DNA of 40,900 bases from Skermania sp. ID1734 (GCF_007489285.1 NZ_VLIY01000028.1:1-40900); one strand, 5' to 3'; shown: positions 30,863 to 40,587, counted from the first letter of the stretch. Program-made: numbers and translations. The notes: generated by a model not told the origin, from the sequence alone.

Positions 30863-33800
30863 GTGTCGATCACCGAAGAATCGTCGCCGCGGCGGGAGTT
30901 CGCGAACGACTTCGAGATCTTGTGGAACGCGGCCGGGAACCCGACCCTGAAAGGAGTCGAGGCACGCGTCAACGCCGGGCCGCCGCTATCGGGGCGCATG
31001 CATCTGCACAAACGTCTCAGCGAATGGCGCAGCGGTGCACGGCTGCCCTCGGAAGAGAGCTACCCGGCCTTCGAACGCGTTCTCGCCCTGCTCATCGCCG
31101 AGGCCCGCAAGCACCACCAACAACCACCACAGCCCGGCCTGTACGACCCAAGAACATGGCGGCGTAAATGGAGCACGGCCCGCACCAGCTCGGCGGCCGG
31201 CCAAGCGATCGCTGCCGATGACGACGCCGTATGCCCCTACCGCGGCCTGGAGTCGTTTCGCGTGCAAGATGCCATGCGGTTCTTCGGCCGAGGGCGCAGT
31301 CTCGAGCAACTTTTCGAGAAGCTAGCCGCTCCAGGGGGAATCCACGTTCTGTTCGGGCCCTCCGGTGCCGGAAAATCCTCCCTGCTGCAAGCCGGCCTCA
31401 TGGCCGAGGCCACGCAGAAGGGCCTACCGGGCATGCCCCAACGGGCGTGCACCACACGGTTGTTCACTCCGGGTCCGGAGCCGATCAAGGCTCTGATCGC
31501 CCGCATCCCCGAATTTCGCGACTGGATCCGCAACGGCGCCACGCACGATCTCGCGGCGGCTCTCGCGGAAAACTTCGGCGACAGTGCGCTGCTGCTCATC
31601 GTCGATCAATTCGAAGAAGTGTTCACCAGTTGCACCGACCGGGACACCCGGAGAAGGTTCATCACTCTCCTCAACGACCTAGCTGCTGCCGAGACAGTTC
31701 GCGTCGTCCTCGGGCTACGCGTCGACTTCATCCGACCCTGCCTCGATCACAGCGAACTCAGCGAAGCGATTTCCGACAGGGCAATGGCTCTGGGTCCCAT
31801 GACCGTCGAGGAAATGCGCACCGCGATAACTGAACCGGCCCGAATCAACGGCCTGAAACTCGAGCAAGGTCTCGTCGAACTAATCTTGCGCGACCTCGAC
31901 ATCGACACCACCCAAAACGCCGGTGTGCTGCCTTTGATGTCGCACGTTCTCGAGGTGGTGTGGCGCCACCGCGACCAGCGAGGACAGCTGACCATCGCTG
32001 CCTACAAAGCCGCAGGTGGTGCTCGCGGATCAGTGCAAGACACTGCCGAACAGGCGTGGAAACGCCTCGACACCCACCAGCAAGCCGCCGCCCGCAACAT
32101 GCTGCTACAGCTCGTCCAGATCGGCGAAGACCATCGCGACACCCGACGACGAATCGCCCGGGCCGAGCTGCTGCAAGTGGGCAGAGCCGGCGGGGGAAAC
32201 AGAGCCGCCGACACCGCGCTGGAAACTCTGCTCGGCGCCCGGCTGCTCAGCGTCGACGACAACGGCGACATCGAGTACGCCCACGAAACCGTGATCGACT
32301 CCTGGCCGCGCCTGCGCGAATGGATCGACCAGGACCGCGAGGGCAACATCCTTCGTCAACGACTCGAACGCGACGCCCGCGAGTGGGAGAGCTCCGGACG
32401 CCCCAGCGAACACCTCTACACAGGTGCGCGACTGGCCGCCGCCCAGGAACGAAACACCCGAGACAATGCTCTTGTAACGGCGTTTCTCGCCGCCGCAACC
32501 TCAAGCAGGCGCAAACGACAGGCAGCGCGAAACAGCGTTGTTCTGGCGGTCGTGGTGCTGGCGGTATTTGCCGGAGTTCAGTGGATCAGGGCCGCGAATA
32601 GCCGCAGCGATGCGCAATACCGCGCAGTCATCGCTACTGCCGACCGGCTTCGATCGTCCGATCCCTCTCTGTCTGCCCAGCTCGCGCTAGTTGCACATGA
32701 GCAGCGCCCAAGCGACTCCAGTTCCATTTCACGACTCCTTAGCACCGAAGATGCGCCCATGGCTACTCCAGCCATCGGGCATTCCGGTCCTATCTACACC
32801 GCCGCCTACCGGCCCGACGGCAAAGTCGTTGCCACCGCGAGCGGTGATCGCACAGCCCGGCTCTGGGACATCTCCGATTCCGGCCACCCCAAACAACTCG
32901 GCGCACCCCTGACCGGACACACCAACTTCCTTACCTCTGTGACCTGGTCACCGGACGGCGCATTGCTCGCCACCTCCAGTGGAGACGGCACCATCGGCCT
33001 ATGGGATGTCCGCAATCCCGCCGCGGCGCGCCGGATCGGTCACCCGCTGCGAGCCCCGCACAGTCACGGAACCATCTACGTGACCTCGATCAGTCCTGAC
33101 GGTCGACTCCTCGCGGCGCCGCACGACGACGGGACAACGGCGCTCTGGGACATCGCCGACCCGGCACACCCCGCCGAACTCGCCACCCTCACAGGCCCAG
33201 CAAAGGCCGTGCGCACCACAGCGATCAGCCCCGACGGCCGCCTGCTCGCCGTTGGCAGTGATGACAAGAACGTGTGGCTGTGGGACATCAGCGACCCCCG
33301 CAATCCGACCCTTGCAGCAGATCCACTGCCGGGATTTACCCGTGCGGCGCATAGCGTCGCCTTCTCCCCCGACGGCACCATGCTCGCCGCTGCCAGCGAC
33401 GACCGAACCATGCATTTGTGGAACGTCACCGACCCACGCCGGCCTACCCCCTACGGACCGCCTGTCGTCGTCGACGGCGGTGCCGTCTGGTCGATCGCGT
33501 TCGGCCCCAACAACACAACGCTGGCCACCGGCAGCTGGGACGGCACCGCCCGAATGTGGAACATCATCGATCCAGCGCACCCACGCGCCCTCGGACAACC
33601 CTTCGCCGGCAGCAACGGAGGCGTGATCACCGTCGCGATAGCCCCCGACGGACACAGTCTCATCACGGGCAGCGAAGACGGCGTCCTACGCCTGTGGAAC
33701 CGCCCCACGGCCGTCATCGACGCCCACACCGACCGCGTCATGACACCGCGATTCAGCCTTGACGGGACACGCATGGTGACCGGATCCGTCGACGGCACCC

Positions 33801-34753
33801 TGCAACTGTGGGACACCACAGACCCGCACCACCCCATCGCGCTCGGCCGCACTACCTCGCCGAACGGACAGATCGACAACCTCACCTTCACCCATGATGG
33901 CCACACCATCTTGACCACCGGCGGAGACGACCACTCCATCCGACTCTGGGACGCCACCGACCCGCAATCCATCAAACTGCTGCGAGCTCCGCTACCGGTG
34001 GGCGCCAGGTACTCCTACGCGCTGGCCATCAGCCCTGACGGCCGCACCCTGGCAGCCCCGAACGACGACCACTCCATCCAGCTCTACGACGTCACCACTA
34101 TCACCGATCCCACGCCGATAGCCGCGCCGATCCCGGCAGGGGCAGACACACTCACCGACGCCGCCTTCTCCCCCGACGGCCACACCCTCGCCGTATCCGG
34201 AACAGGAACCAGCGGCATCACTCTCATTGACATCACCAACCGCGATCACCCGAGGACAATCGCCACGTTGCACGGTCACACCCGAGCTGTGGAAGCACTT
34301 GCATTCGCCCCCGACGGAACTCTTGCCAGCGCAGGCGACGACCAGACAATCCGGCTGTGGGACGTCACCGTCCCGAGTCAGCCGCACCTACGAGGTGGCC
34401 CGCTCCTCGCGCAAACGAGCACCATCAGATCTCTAGCGTTCTCCCCCGACGGCCACACCCTCGCCGCCGGCAGCGATGACGGCACCGTCGCGCTCTGGGA
34501 CACCGCCGACACAGCAACGCCCGTCACCGTCAACGATGCCAGCGACACCGCCACCCGTTGGTACGTCGCCTTCAACCCCCGCGACAACAATGCACTGGCC
34601 GCAGGCGGTGAAGGCGGTTCTGTGCGTATGTGGGATCTATCCCCGGACCCCGCCGAACAACGAATCTGCCACGACACCCACGCAATCCTGACCAAGACCG
34701 TCTGGAACCGCGAACTACCCGGCCAGGACTACCAGCCCCCATGCGCCAACTAG
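30863..34753 (+). CDS. Membrane-anchored nSTAND ATPase with 14 WD40 repeats
   Basis: About 1296 residues. The N-terminal 90 residues are helical with an HTH-like 'LHKRLSEWRSGARLPSEES'. A linker and 'PYRGLESFRVQDAMRFFGRG' open the nSTAND1 NTPase: Walker A 'GPSGAGKSS' near residue 165, Walker B 'LLLIVDQFEEVF' near 250, and 'VLGLRVDF' as sensor. Helical STAND arms end at 'YAHETVIDSWPRLREWI'. One membrane helix follows near 560 ('SVVLAVVVLAVFAGVQWI'), then 14 WD40 units (642-1263), enough for two seven-bladed propellers. The family C-terminus is 'ELPGQDYQPPCAN'. STAND proteins assemble on ligand sensing; many are antiphage sensors. GTG 30863 follows AGGGGGA; ATG 30803 is the longer alternative. 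Confidence 0.88.
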   Translation: MSITEESSPRREFANDFEILWNAAGNPTLKGVEARVNAGPPLSGRMHLHKRLSEWRSGARLPSEESYPAFERVLALLIAEARKHHQQPPQPGLYDPRTWRRKWSTARTSSAAGQAIAADDDAVCPYRGLESFRVQDAMRFFGRGRSLEQLFEKLAAPGGIHVLFGPSGAGKSSLLQAGLMAEATQKGLPGMPQRACTTRLFTPGPEPIKALIARIPEFRDWIRNGATHDLAAALAENFGDSALLLIVDQFEEVFTSCTDRDTRRRFITLLNDLAAAETVRVVLGLRVDFIRPCLDHSELSEAISDRAMALGPMTVEEMRTAITEPARINGLKLEQGLVELILRDLDIDTTQNAGVLPLMSHVLEVVWRHRDQRGQLTIAAYKAAGGARGSVQDTAEQAWKRLDTHQQAAARNMLLQLVQIGEDHRDTRRRIARAELLQVGRAGGGNRAADTALETLLGARLLSVDDNGDIEYAHETVIDSWPRLREWIDQDREGNILRQRLERDAREWESSGRPSEHLYTGARLAAAQERNTRDNALVTAFLAAATSSRRKRQAARNSVVLAVVVLAVFAGVQWIRAANSRSDAQYRAVIATADRLRSSDPSLSAQLALVAHEQRPSDSSSISRLLSTEDAPMATPAIGHSGPIYTAAYRPDGKVVATASGDRTARLWDISDSGHPKQLGAPLTGHTNFLTSVTWSPDGALLATSSGDGTIGLWDVRNPAAARRIGHPLRAPHSHGTIYVTSISPDGRLLAAPHDDGTTALWDIADPAHPAELATLTGPAKAVRTTAISPDGRLLAVGSDDKNVWLWDISDPRNPTLAADPLPGFTRAAHSVAFSPDGTMLAAASDDRTMHLWNVTDPRRPTPYGPPVVVDGGAVWSIAFGPNNTTLATGSWDGTARMWNIIDPAHPRALGQPFAGSNGGVITVAIAPDGHSLITGSEDGVLRLWNRPTAVIDAHTDRVMTPRFSLDGTRMVTGSVDGTLQLWDTTDPHHPIALGRTTSPNGQIDNLTFTHDGHTILTTGGDDHSIRLWDATDPQSIKLLRAPLPVGARYSYALAISPDGRTLAAPNDDHSIQLYDVTTITDPTPIAAPIPAGADTLTDAAFSPDGHTLAVSGTGTSGITLIDITNRDHPRTIATLHGHTRAVEALAFAPDGTLASAGDDQTIRLWDVTVPSQPHLRGGPLLAQTSTIRSLAFSPDGHTLAAGSDDGTVALWDTADTATPVTVNDASDTATRWYVAFNPRDNNALAAGGEGGSVRMWDLSPDPAEQRICHDTHAILTKTVWNRELPGQDYQPPCAN

Positions 34754-34764
34754 GAGGACCACCC

Positions 34765-35784
34765 ATGCTCGAACCCACCTCAGCCCAGACCGCGACGCCC
34801 CTCCAGTACGTCGCCGACCACCGCGACATCCACATCGATGGCACAGCGCGGCGAACCGCCACAGACCCACATCAAGCCGCAAAAGCCGTCACCGCCGAGA
34901 TCACTGACCGCATCGCGGCAGTACTCGACGCCTACCCCGGTCAACCCACCGTCCTACTTTCCGGTGGAGTCGACTCGATTCTCGTGGCCGCCACCGCCGT
35001 TCACCTGGGTAAGAGACCGCACGCCATCACCGTGGTCACCGAGGGCGAAACCGACGACGAAACCCCGGCCCGGGCAGCGGCGCAGGCGCTCAACATAACC
35101 CACGACGTCATTACGCTTGGCCCGGCCGATGTCGTGCGCGTCGCCAAGCAGGCGGTATCTGCTCTCGACACCAGTGAGCTCTGGGAGATCGCTGCGGCAA
35201 TGCCAATTCTCGCTGCCCAGTCCGCGATTCAGGCGCATGAAGCCGAACAAGCCGGGCCCGTGTCGATTCTGACCGGCAGCGGCGCTGACGCCATCTTCGC
35301 CGGCGGGAGACCGGTTACCTCGCCGGTCGACTCCCTCGACGCGACAATAGAACTCGACAAGCTAGTCCGCGACGAAGTTGGCAAGAACTTCGTCCGGGAC
35401 CGACTCATCCCCGACTTCTACGAACGAATCCTCGGCGACAAGGCCGACAAACTGATTCATGTCTTCCAAACCGAGCGCTTCTGGGAGCTCGGTGAACAGC
35501 TAGCTCCCCCAGCCTTGTTCGTCCCTCGGGACGGGGATGTGTGCGACAAAGCCGCGTTGCGGATCGCCTGTGAAGCGTTGCTGCCCGCCGATGCCGCATA
35601 CCTCGCCTGGACTCGGAAATCTCCAATCCAGCGCAGCAGCGGGCTCTTCGCCGCACTCGCCGATGCCGCGCGCGCCGCCGCGGCGGAACTGCCAGGCGCG
35701 CAAACCTATACCGACCCGCGAACCGAATCCTTCGAAGCCGTCGCCACGCGCCTGTATCTGGCTCGACTTGCTGGGAACGTATAG
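34765..35784 (+). CDS. Asparagine-synthetase-like PP-loop enzyme without glutaminase domain
   Basis: 339 residues related to the C-terminal synthetase domain of AsnB and to beta-lactam synthetase/lasso-peptide cyclases. The ATP pyrophosphatase loop is 'LSGGVDS' (66-71 for SGGVDS), followed by 'ITVVTEGETDDETPARAAAQ'. The second AsnB signature appears as 'LTGSGADAIFAGG' (usually GEGADELFGGY). The C-terminal helical part has 'ALFVPRDGDVCDKAALRIAC' and 'WTRKSPIQRSSG', which match the AsnB end ('R…K..LR'). The class II glutaminase domain is absent, so ammonia or an amine substrate is expected. AGGAGG overlaps the STAND stop and the gap is 11 bp, so the two genes are one operon. The acceptor is unknown. 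Confidence 0.84.
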   Translation: MLEPTSAQTATPLQYVADHRDIHIDGTARRTATDPHQAAKAVTAEITDRIAAVLDAYPGQPTVLLSGGVDSILVAATAVHLGKRPHAITVVTEGETDDETPARAAAQALNITHDVITLGPADVVRVAKQAVSALDTSELWEIAAAMPILAAQSAIQAHEAEQAGPVSILTGSGADAIFAGGRPVTSPVDSLDATIELDKLVRDEVGKNFVRDRLIPDFYERILGDKADKLIHVFQTERFWELGEQLAPPALFVPRDGDVCDKAALRIACEALLPADAAYLAWTRKSPIQRSSGLFAALADAARAAAAELPGAQTYTDPRTESFEAVATRLYLARLAGNV

Positions 35785-35801
35785 AACCGCCTGCCGGCGC
35801 G

Positions 35802-35844
35802 TTTATCAGGATCTATAAGAGAGCGTCTTATAAATCCTGATAAA
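35802..35844 (+). promoter_or_regulatory. 19-bp-arm palindrome over leaderless promoter of AAA ATPase
   Basis: TTTATCAGGATCTATAAGA (35802-35820) and TCTTATAAATCCTGATAAA (35826-35844) are inverted with one mismatch around GAGCG. The AT-rich palindrome stands out in GC-rich DNA. TAAAGT (35841-35846) fits the actinobacterial TANNNT -10 and lies 7 bp before ATG 35854, the spacing of a leaderless promoter. A repressor bound here would block it. It could also fold as an RNA hairpin ending the upstream transcript. Confidence 0.7.
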
Positions 35845-35853
35845 GTCTGATGG

Positions 35854-37029
35854 ATGGATCCGGTCCTGAACCCATTCAAACCCGGAGCGGGCCAGCGGCC
35901 TCCCATTCTCGCTGGGCGTGATGCCTTACTCCACGACTTCGACATCGTCCGACGCCGAATCACAGAGCTGGGCGAAGGTGATCGCAGTTGGATTCTCACC
36001 GGTCTGCGAGGCGTCGGAAAAACCGTTCTGATCGGCGAGCTCGAGCGCGTGGCCGTCAATGCCGAATGGCTTGTCGCAAAGGTCGAGGTCAGGAAAGGGC
36101 ACGGTCTAGCCGACGAGCTCGCTACTCGACTTGCGGCCAGTTTGCGTCGTGCACAACGACGCTTCGATCCGGAGAAGCTTGAGTCGCTACTGAGAGTGTT
36201 CAAGTCCTTCACGGCGTCACTGAAGCTCGGCGTAATCAACCTCGGCGTAGAGATCACCCCGGCCGCCGGCTATGCCGACACCGGGCGGTTATCAACGGAT
36301 CTGACCGACCTTTTCGTCGCTCTGGGCGAAGCTGCGCGCGGCCTGGGCGTCGGTGGGCTCATCTTGGTCGACGAACTGCAAGATGCGACTGCGGAGGAAA
36401 TGGCCGCCATCAGTACGGCGATCCACCAGATCAGCCAGACCTCTCCCATGCTGCCGCTGTTCTTCGTCGGCGCCGGTTTACCGTCCCTTCCCTCCCAACT
36501 TGCCACCGCAAACAGCTATGCAGAGCGGCTCTATCAGTACCGCACGCTGTCCGTTCTCGACGCCGCCAACTCACGTGCGGCACTGATGCAGCCGGTCATC
36601 GAACGCGATGCAGTCTGGGATGAGGATGCGCTCGAAGTCGCGATGGCCGCCGCAAATGGCTACCCCTACTTCTTGCAAGAAGTAGGCAAGGCCGTCTGGA
36701 ACTTCGCTGACGGACCGCGATTCACCGTCGAAGACGCCAAGGTCGGCACCGAAATCGCAAGAGAAGAGGTCAACGCCGGGCTTTACCAATCACGATGGGA
36801 CCGCGCCACTCCCGCCCAAAGAGAGCTCCTCCGCGCCCTCGCGAACAAGGGACACGGTGAAGGCGTCATGGTGCGCGAGTTGGCCCGTGCGATGAAGAAG
36901 CCAAACGCGTCCGTTCTGTCGGTCCCACGTGACGAACTGATCAAAAAGGGACTGGTGTACGCGCCGGAACGAGGAGTGCTGGCCTTCACCGTCCCCGGCT
37001 TTCACCAATTCATCCTCAACCAGCACTGA
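35854..37029 (+). CDS. ORC/archaeal-type AAA ATPase with C-terminal winged helix
   Basis: 391 residues. 'NPFKPGAGQRPPILAGRD' is the usual opening of this actinobacterial ATPase family. Walker A is 'GLRGVGKT' (50-57), Walker B 'GLILVDELQDA' near 168-178, with sensor 'LPLFFVGAGLPSLP' and an arginine-rich 'YAERLYQYRTLSVLD'. A lid ('ANGYPYFLQEVGKAVWNF') follows and then a winged-helix-like end ('VMVRELARAMKKPNASVLSV', 'DELIKKGLVYAPERG'). Related proteins are STAND/ORC-like DNA-associated ATPases often next to toxins or defence genes; the precise role is unknown. There is no ribosome-binding site; the start is leaderless. A large palindrome precedes it. Confidence 0.85.
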   Translation: MDPVLNPFKPGAGQRPPILAGRDALLHDFDIVRRRITELGEGDRSWILTGLRGVGKTVLIGELERVAVNAEWLVAKVEVRKGHGLADELATRLAASLRRAQRRFDPEKLESLLRVFKSFTASLKLGVINLGVEITPAAGYADTGRLSTDLTDLFVALGEAARGLGVGGLILVDELQDATAEEMAAISTAIHQISQTSPMLPLFFVGAGLPSLPSQLATANSYAERLYQYRTLSVLDAANSRAALMQPVIERDAVWDEDALEVAMAAANGYPYFLQEVGKAVWNFADGPRFTVEDAKVGTEIAREEVNAGLYQSRWDRATPAQRELLRALANKGHGEGVMVRELARAMKKPNASVLSVPRDELIKKGLVYAPERGVLAFTVPGFHQFILNQH

Positions 37030-37166
37030 TACCGACACAAAGCGACTGCCCCCAGGAAGCGCATCTTGGTACACCGGTCGGAAGTTCCCCAGAAAGACTC
37101 GAGTCCTCAGCGAGACCTCGGCGTGTCGCGCCCGTTACTCGTGATGCTCGAGTTAGTAATAAACGC

Positions 37167-37400
37167 ATGGCGCGACCAGTTTCTAAACCACCGGCGAAGT
37201 TGGTTGGTGTGAACTTGTCTCTCGAGTTGATCGAAGCAATCGACAACGCAGTCCGAGAGCGGGGGTGCACCAAGCGCGCGTTCTTCGAACGTGCAGTTTG
37301 TCAAGAGCTCGGAATAGAAGCACCGGCGTTGTCGGGGTTCAATCAAACAGAGTTGCCGGTCATTACAGATCGCGACCACCAGAAAGGCACTGCTGCATAG
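37167..37400 (+). CDS. Ribbon-helix-helix DNA-binding protein
   Basis: 77 residues. The pattern 'KLVGVNLSLELIEAIDNAVR', then 'GCTKRAFFERAVCQELG', is a ribbon-helix-helix fold (strand, helix, turn, helix). Such small proteins repress plasmid replication or TA operons (CopG/ParG/Arc-like) or serve as relaxase accessory factors. The C-terminal 25 residues are polar. Situated 120 bp upstream of the replication-type gene, so a CopG-like copy-control role is the first guess. Upstream TTAGTAATAAACGC provides an AT-rich promoter-like sequence directly before the ATG. Confidence 0.75.
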   Translation: MARPVSKPPAKLVGVNLSLELIEAIDNAVRERGCTKRAFFERAVCQELGIEAPALSGFNQTELPVITDRDHQKGTAA

Positions 37401-37472
37401 CAACAGCTAACACATAACGGATCGGTTCGCGGGCGGCGTATCCGGATCCGACAGGCCCACAAAATTATGAAA

Positions 37473-37496
37473 CCCCCCAGCGGGCGGCTAGGGGGC
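37473..37496 (+). promoter_or_regulatory. GC-rich hairpin just upstream of replication gene
   Basis: CCCCCCAGC-GGGCG-GCTAGGGGGC forms a strong stem of 8-9 bp with a single bulged A, 27 bp before the replication-gene start. It may end the RHH transcript, attenuate the next gene, or be part of an origin. There is no T-tract. Confidence 0.45.
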
Positions 37497-37522
37497 TTCA
37501 AGATCCCGAAGGGACTGTCTTG

Positions 37523-39491
37523 GTGGACAGGTCTCACAGTAGCGCATATCCAAATGTGCCACACGCAGACACGCGCATCGCTCGTCACCAACCGCCAACC
37601 CCAGATCCGTTGCTCATCTGGCGACAGTTGGCTCCCCGCGTTGCAGCCCGACAATCCATGCGGCTGCGGTCACCTCACACCCGCAAATTTGACATCGCGC
37701 AACCACGGTTAACCGCCATAGTTCCAACCCTTCCCGCTGCGGTTCCCATCTTTCGACGCGACGGCACTACCACCCTCCTTGCGCTCGACTTCGACGCCGC
37801 GACTGGATTTCCGGGCGAGGTCGAACGCGACGTAGAGCGGGCCGTCGAGTGGATCGAGGCCGCCGGCGGCCGAGTCGTCATCGACCGATCGACATCGGGT
37901 GGAATGCACGTTCTGGTGCCGTTGGCACCACAGACGCCCATCCGGCAGGCCAATTTGCGACCGCTGCTCGAGCTGTTGGCGTCCCGCCTACCCACACTCG
38001 ATACCGCGCCGATGCTGACACACCCGGCCGTAGCCTGCATCACCCCGCCCGGCTCAGTCTGCAAGAACGGGGGGCACCGACAACTCGTCGGCACCACACT
38101 CGACGAGGCGCGAGACGCTTTCGCGCTCCGATCCGAACCAGGACTCATCGCCCGGCTCATCGAATACCTAGGCCCGCAACAACCACTCCCCCGCACAGGC
38201 TCCGACACCCCGCCCACCCCAGCTGCCGCGGTACAGGTGGTGTCACTCGACACAACGCTGCCGAAAACCAGGATCTCTGCCGCGCCGCTGCCCGCGTGGG
38301 TCGCGCGATTCCAGAAAGACGGAATCGTGCCGAAGAAGCGGCGACCGGACGGGCGTGTCTGGACCGCCAGCGAAGCACGACTGAGCACCTTCGAACAGTT
38401 AGCCCTCCGCGGATGGAGTGGCCAAAAGATCTGGAACGTCATGCAGCGGCAATGGCCCGCAATGTGGGCGGCCTACGCCGAACGTAAAGACCGCCACCGC
38501 CTGTTCGCCCACGAATGGGAACTCGCGCACAGCCATGCCTGGCACCGATCAGCCAGAAGAGTCGCGAAATCCCACTATTCCGAGCATCAACCCGTACTAA
38601 CCCACACGGGGGGGATACGGGGACTGCGCTGGAAATTAGCTGCCGCGCGGAAATGGGTTCACCTATGCGACCAGTTCAGTCGAGACGAGGTATTCACCGC
38701 CTTGGCCGTGATCACCGCTCTGGCTTACGGTGTCGCGATCAACACCGGATCAACTGCGGCGATGGGAGGGCGATGGCTATCGGTGGCGGGCGGAATGATC
38801 GCCGAGGAATCGGTGTGGACGATGTTGCAGAAACTGAGGTCTATCCCAGGATCTCCAGTTCAGTTCGTGCGAGGGCACACCGCCGAACTCGGTGACGAAT
38901 ATGCACTCGTCACGCCAACAATCGGAGGTCGACCAGTACGGCCGTTCGAATGGGAGGCCTACGCGAGTCGCTTGGACGCGATTGACCCAGTTTGGGCGAA
39001 GATCGGACGCAGTGCATGGCACGTATGGGAAACCATGCGAGTGATCGAACCGCAGCCTGGGGCCCGCCTGACCCGGCGAGTCATCGCGGCCGCCGCACGA
39101 ATAAGTCTCAGCACAGTAGACAACGCGTTGGCGGCCCTCAACGAACATGGACTCGTCGATGCAGGACACGGCTGGGCCGCCCGAACCCGGCGCAATGTTC
39201 GCCAGCTTGGCGAAACCACCATCGAGGCCGATCAGCGCAAGCAACAGCGGATCCGGCGCCACCGTGATCAACGAAGGGCCTGGAAACAATTCCTCGGAAT
39301 TGTCGATGGCACTGACTTCGCAGCTGCAGAGACTGATTCGGCGATTACAGATGACGAGGATTACTTGGACGCTGTCGCTTTATCTGGGCCGGCAGGTTCC
39401 CAAAGTGCTCTCCTGGCGGCGATCGACGACCCAATCGACCTTTTGGCGCGTGAACTGGGCGCGGTCAGACTCGAGGTGTTTGCGGGGGGTT
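37523..39491 (+). pseudogene. Primase/replicase-like protein, 3' end cut by Tn3 transposon
   Basis: About 656 native residues. Near residue 87 'TLLALDFDAATGFPGEVERD' and near 125 'VIDRSTSGGMHVLVPL' give the DxD and SGGxH motifs of archaeo-eukaryotic-type (AEP) primases, used by many plasmid replication proteins. The middle ('FEQLALRGWSGQKIWNVMQR') and a winged helix near 530-570 ('RVIAAAARISLSTVDNALAA', then 'LNEHGLVDAG') fit an initiator. From 39492 the sequence is the Tn3 terminal repeat, so the frame to the stop at 39616 is transposon-encoded and the true C-terminus is lost. The start is TTG 37520 or GTG 37523 with GAAGGGA upstream. Truncation may be harmless if only the tail is missing. 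Confidence 0.68.
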
Positions 39492-39529
39492 GGGGTTCCG
39501 GTAGTAACCGCCGAAAAATCAACGGATAT
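39492..39529 (+). repeat. Tn3-family 38-bp terminal inverted repeat
   Basis: Exactly 38 bp between the first GGGG (39492) and ATAT (39529), the canonical length. It lies 15 bp before the recombinase stop codon and interrupts the replicase-like frame. Confidence 0.78.
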
Positions 39530-39543
39530 GGCGTAGCTGCTGG

Positions 39544-40548
39544 TCAGCGCCGGTTGGCATCCGGGCCGAGTAGCGCGGTGAGCTCGCGCATCGCCTTCGG
39601 GGATGGTTTGAAGTAGCGGCGCAGGTTCTCGGCCTTGCGGTGGCGGGACTTGGCCATCAGTTCCAGCAGGCTGGCCCCGGATTCCCCGAGGTGGGTTAAG
39701 CCGGAGTGGCGCAGTTCGTGCAGATCCCAGCCGGTTCCGGGCCCGTCGACGGCGGTGGCGGCGTCGAGCAGGTCGAGGGCCTGGTCGTAGGACAGCCGGG
39801 CCAGGCCGGTGTCGGGGCAGACGTCGCGGTCGGCGAGGTACTTGCCGGGCCCGGGACGCCGGTGGCCCACGAAGACCGGGCCGCGGGTGCGGTCGCGGAT
39901 CAGCCGCGGCAGGAGCCGGGCGGTGCCCGCGTCCCAATACACGTTCTCGAGGACGTGCTCGTGGTGGGCGGCGCCGCGTCGGCGGGTGCGGGGTTTGGCG
40001 CCCTTGGACTTCACCGGCGCGCACCGGCCCGCGAGGTCGAGGTCCTCGATGTTGAGTTGCAGCAGTTCCTCGGTGCGCGCGCAGGTCTCGTACAGCATCC
40101 GCCACAACGTCTTCTCCCGCAGGTGGACGTCGCGGCGGCCGATGAGCCGGTCGATCGCGGTCCGCGAGCGGACCGGGGTGTCGGAGTCCGGCGGCGTCGA
40201 CCGCCCCGCCGACGCGGGCACCCTCGGCGCGGTCCAGCCCTGCTCGGCGCACCAGGACAACCATTTCGCGACGGCGGCGCGGCGCGCGTTCCAGGTGTTG
40301 ACCGCCGCGCTGCCCCACAGGGATTCGAGCGCGGCGCCGACCTCGTCGTCGCCGACCGAGTCCAGGGCGCGACTGGCACCGGTCGCCCCGTTCGGGCCGC
40401 GGCCGTCGAGCTGGTCGACGGTCTTGACGATCGCGATGCCGTAGGAGCGGCGCGTGTTCGGCGAGGCGATGGTGTCCAGGTACGCCTCGGCGGCCGAGCG
40501 CAGGGTGCGCGCCGGTGTGGCGCGCAGGCGGGTGACGGTCGCGGCCAT
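39544..40548 (-). CDS. Tyrosine recombinase (TnpI-like resolvase/integrase)
   Basis: 334 residues. The N-terminal SAM-like core-binding domain ('[20 protein letters not shown]', '[15 protein letters not shown]') is followed by the catalytic domain: Arg in '[20 protein letters not shown]', '[13 protein letters not shown]' (H-x-x-R), His in '[14 protein letters not shown]', and the nucleophile Tyr in 'RRYFKPS'. ATG 40548 has GAGGGGG upstream; an in-frame extension to 40635 lacks a site. It is divergent from the Tn3 transposase and would resolve cointegrates at sites in the gap between them. It could instead be an element integrase, but the surrounding Tn3 end favours TnpI. Confidence 0.88.
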   Translation of the reverse strand: MAATVTRLRATPARTLRSAAEAYLDTIASPNTRRSYGIAIVKTVDQLDGRGPNGATGASRALDSVGDDEVGAALESLWGSAAVNTWNARRAAVAKWLSWCAEQGWTAPRVPASAGRSTPPDSDTPVRSRTAIDRLIGRRDVHLREKTLWRMLYETCARTEELLQLNIEDLDLAGRCAPVKSKGAKPRTRRRGAAHHEHVLENVYWDAGTARLLPRLIRDRTRGPVFVGHRRPGPGKYLADRDVCPDTGLARLSYDQALDLLDAATAVDGPGTGWDLHELRHSGLTHLGESGASLLELMAKSRHRKAENLRRYFKPSPKAMRELTALLGPDANRR

Positions 40549-40570
40549 CGGATCCCCCTCGTCGGTGCTT

Positions 40571-40587
40571 GCCCCGGATAACGGGGC
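40571..40587. promoter_or_regulatory. Palindrome in recombinase-transposase gap (candidate recombination core)
   Basis: GCCCCG-GATAA-CGGGGC, a perfect 6-bp inverted repeat, lies between the divergent recombinase and transposase genes. TnpI-type transposons keep their resolution core, a short inverted pair of recombinase sites, in this gap. The gap also holds both promoters. Confidence 0.4.
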
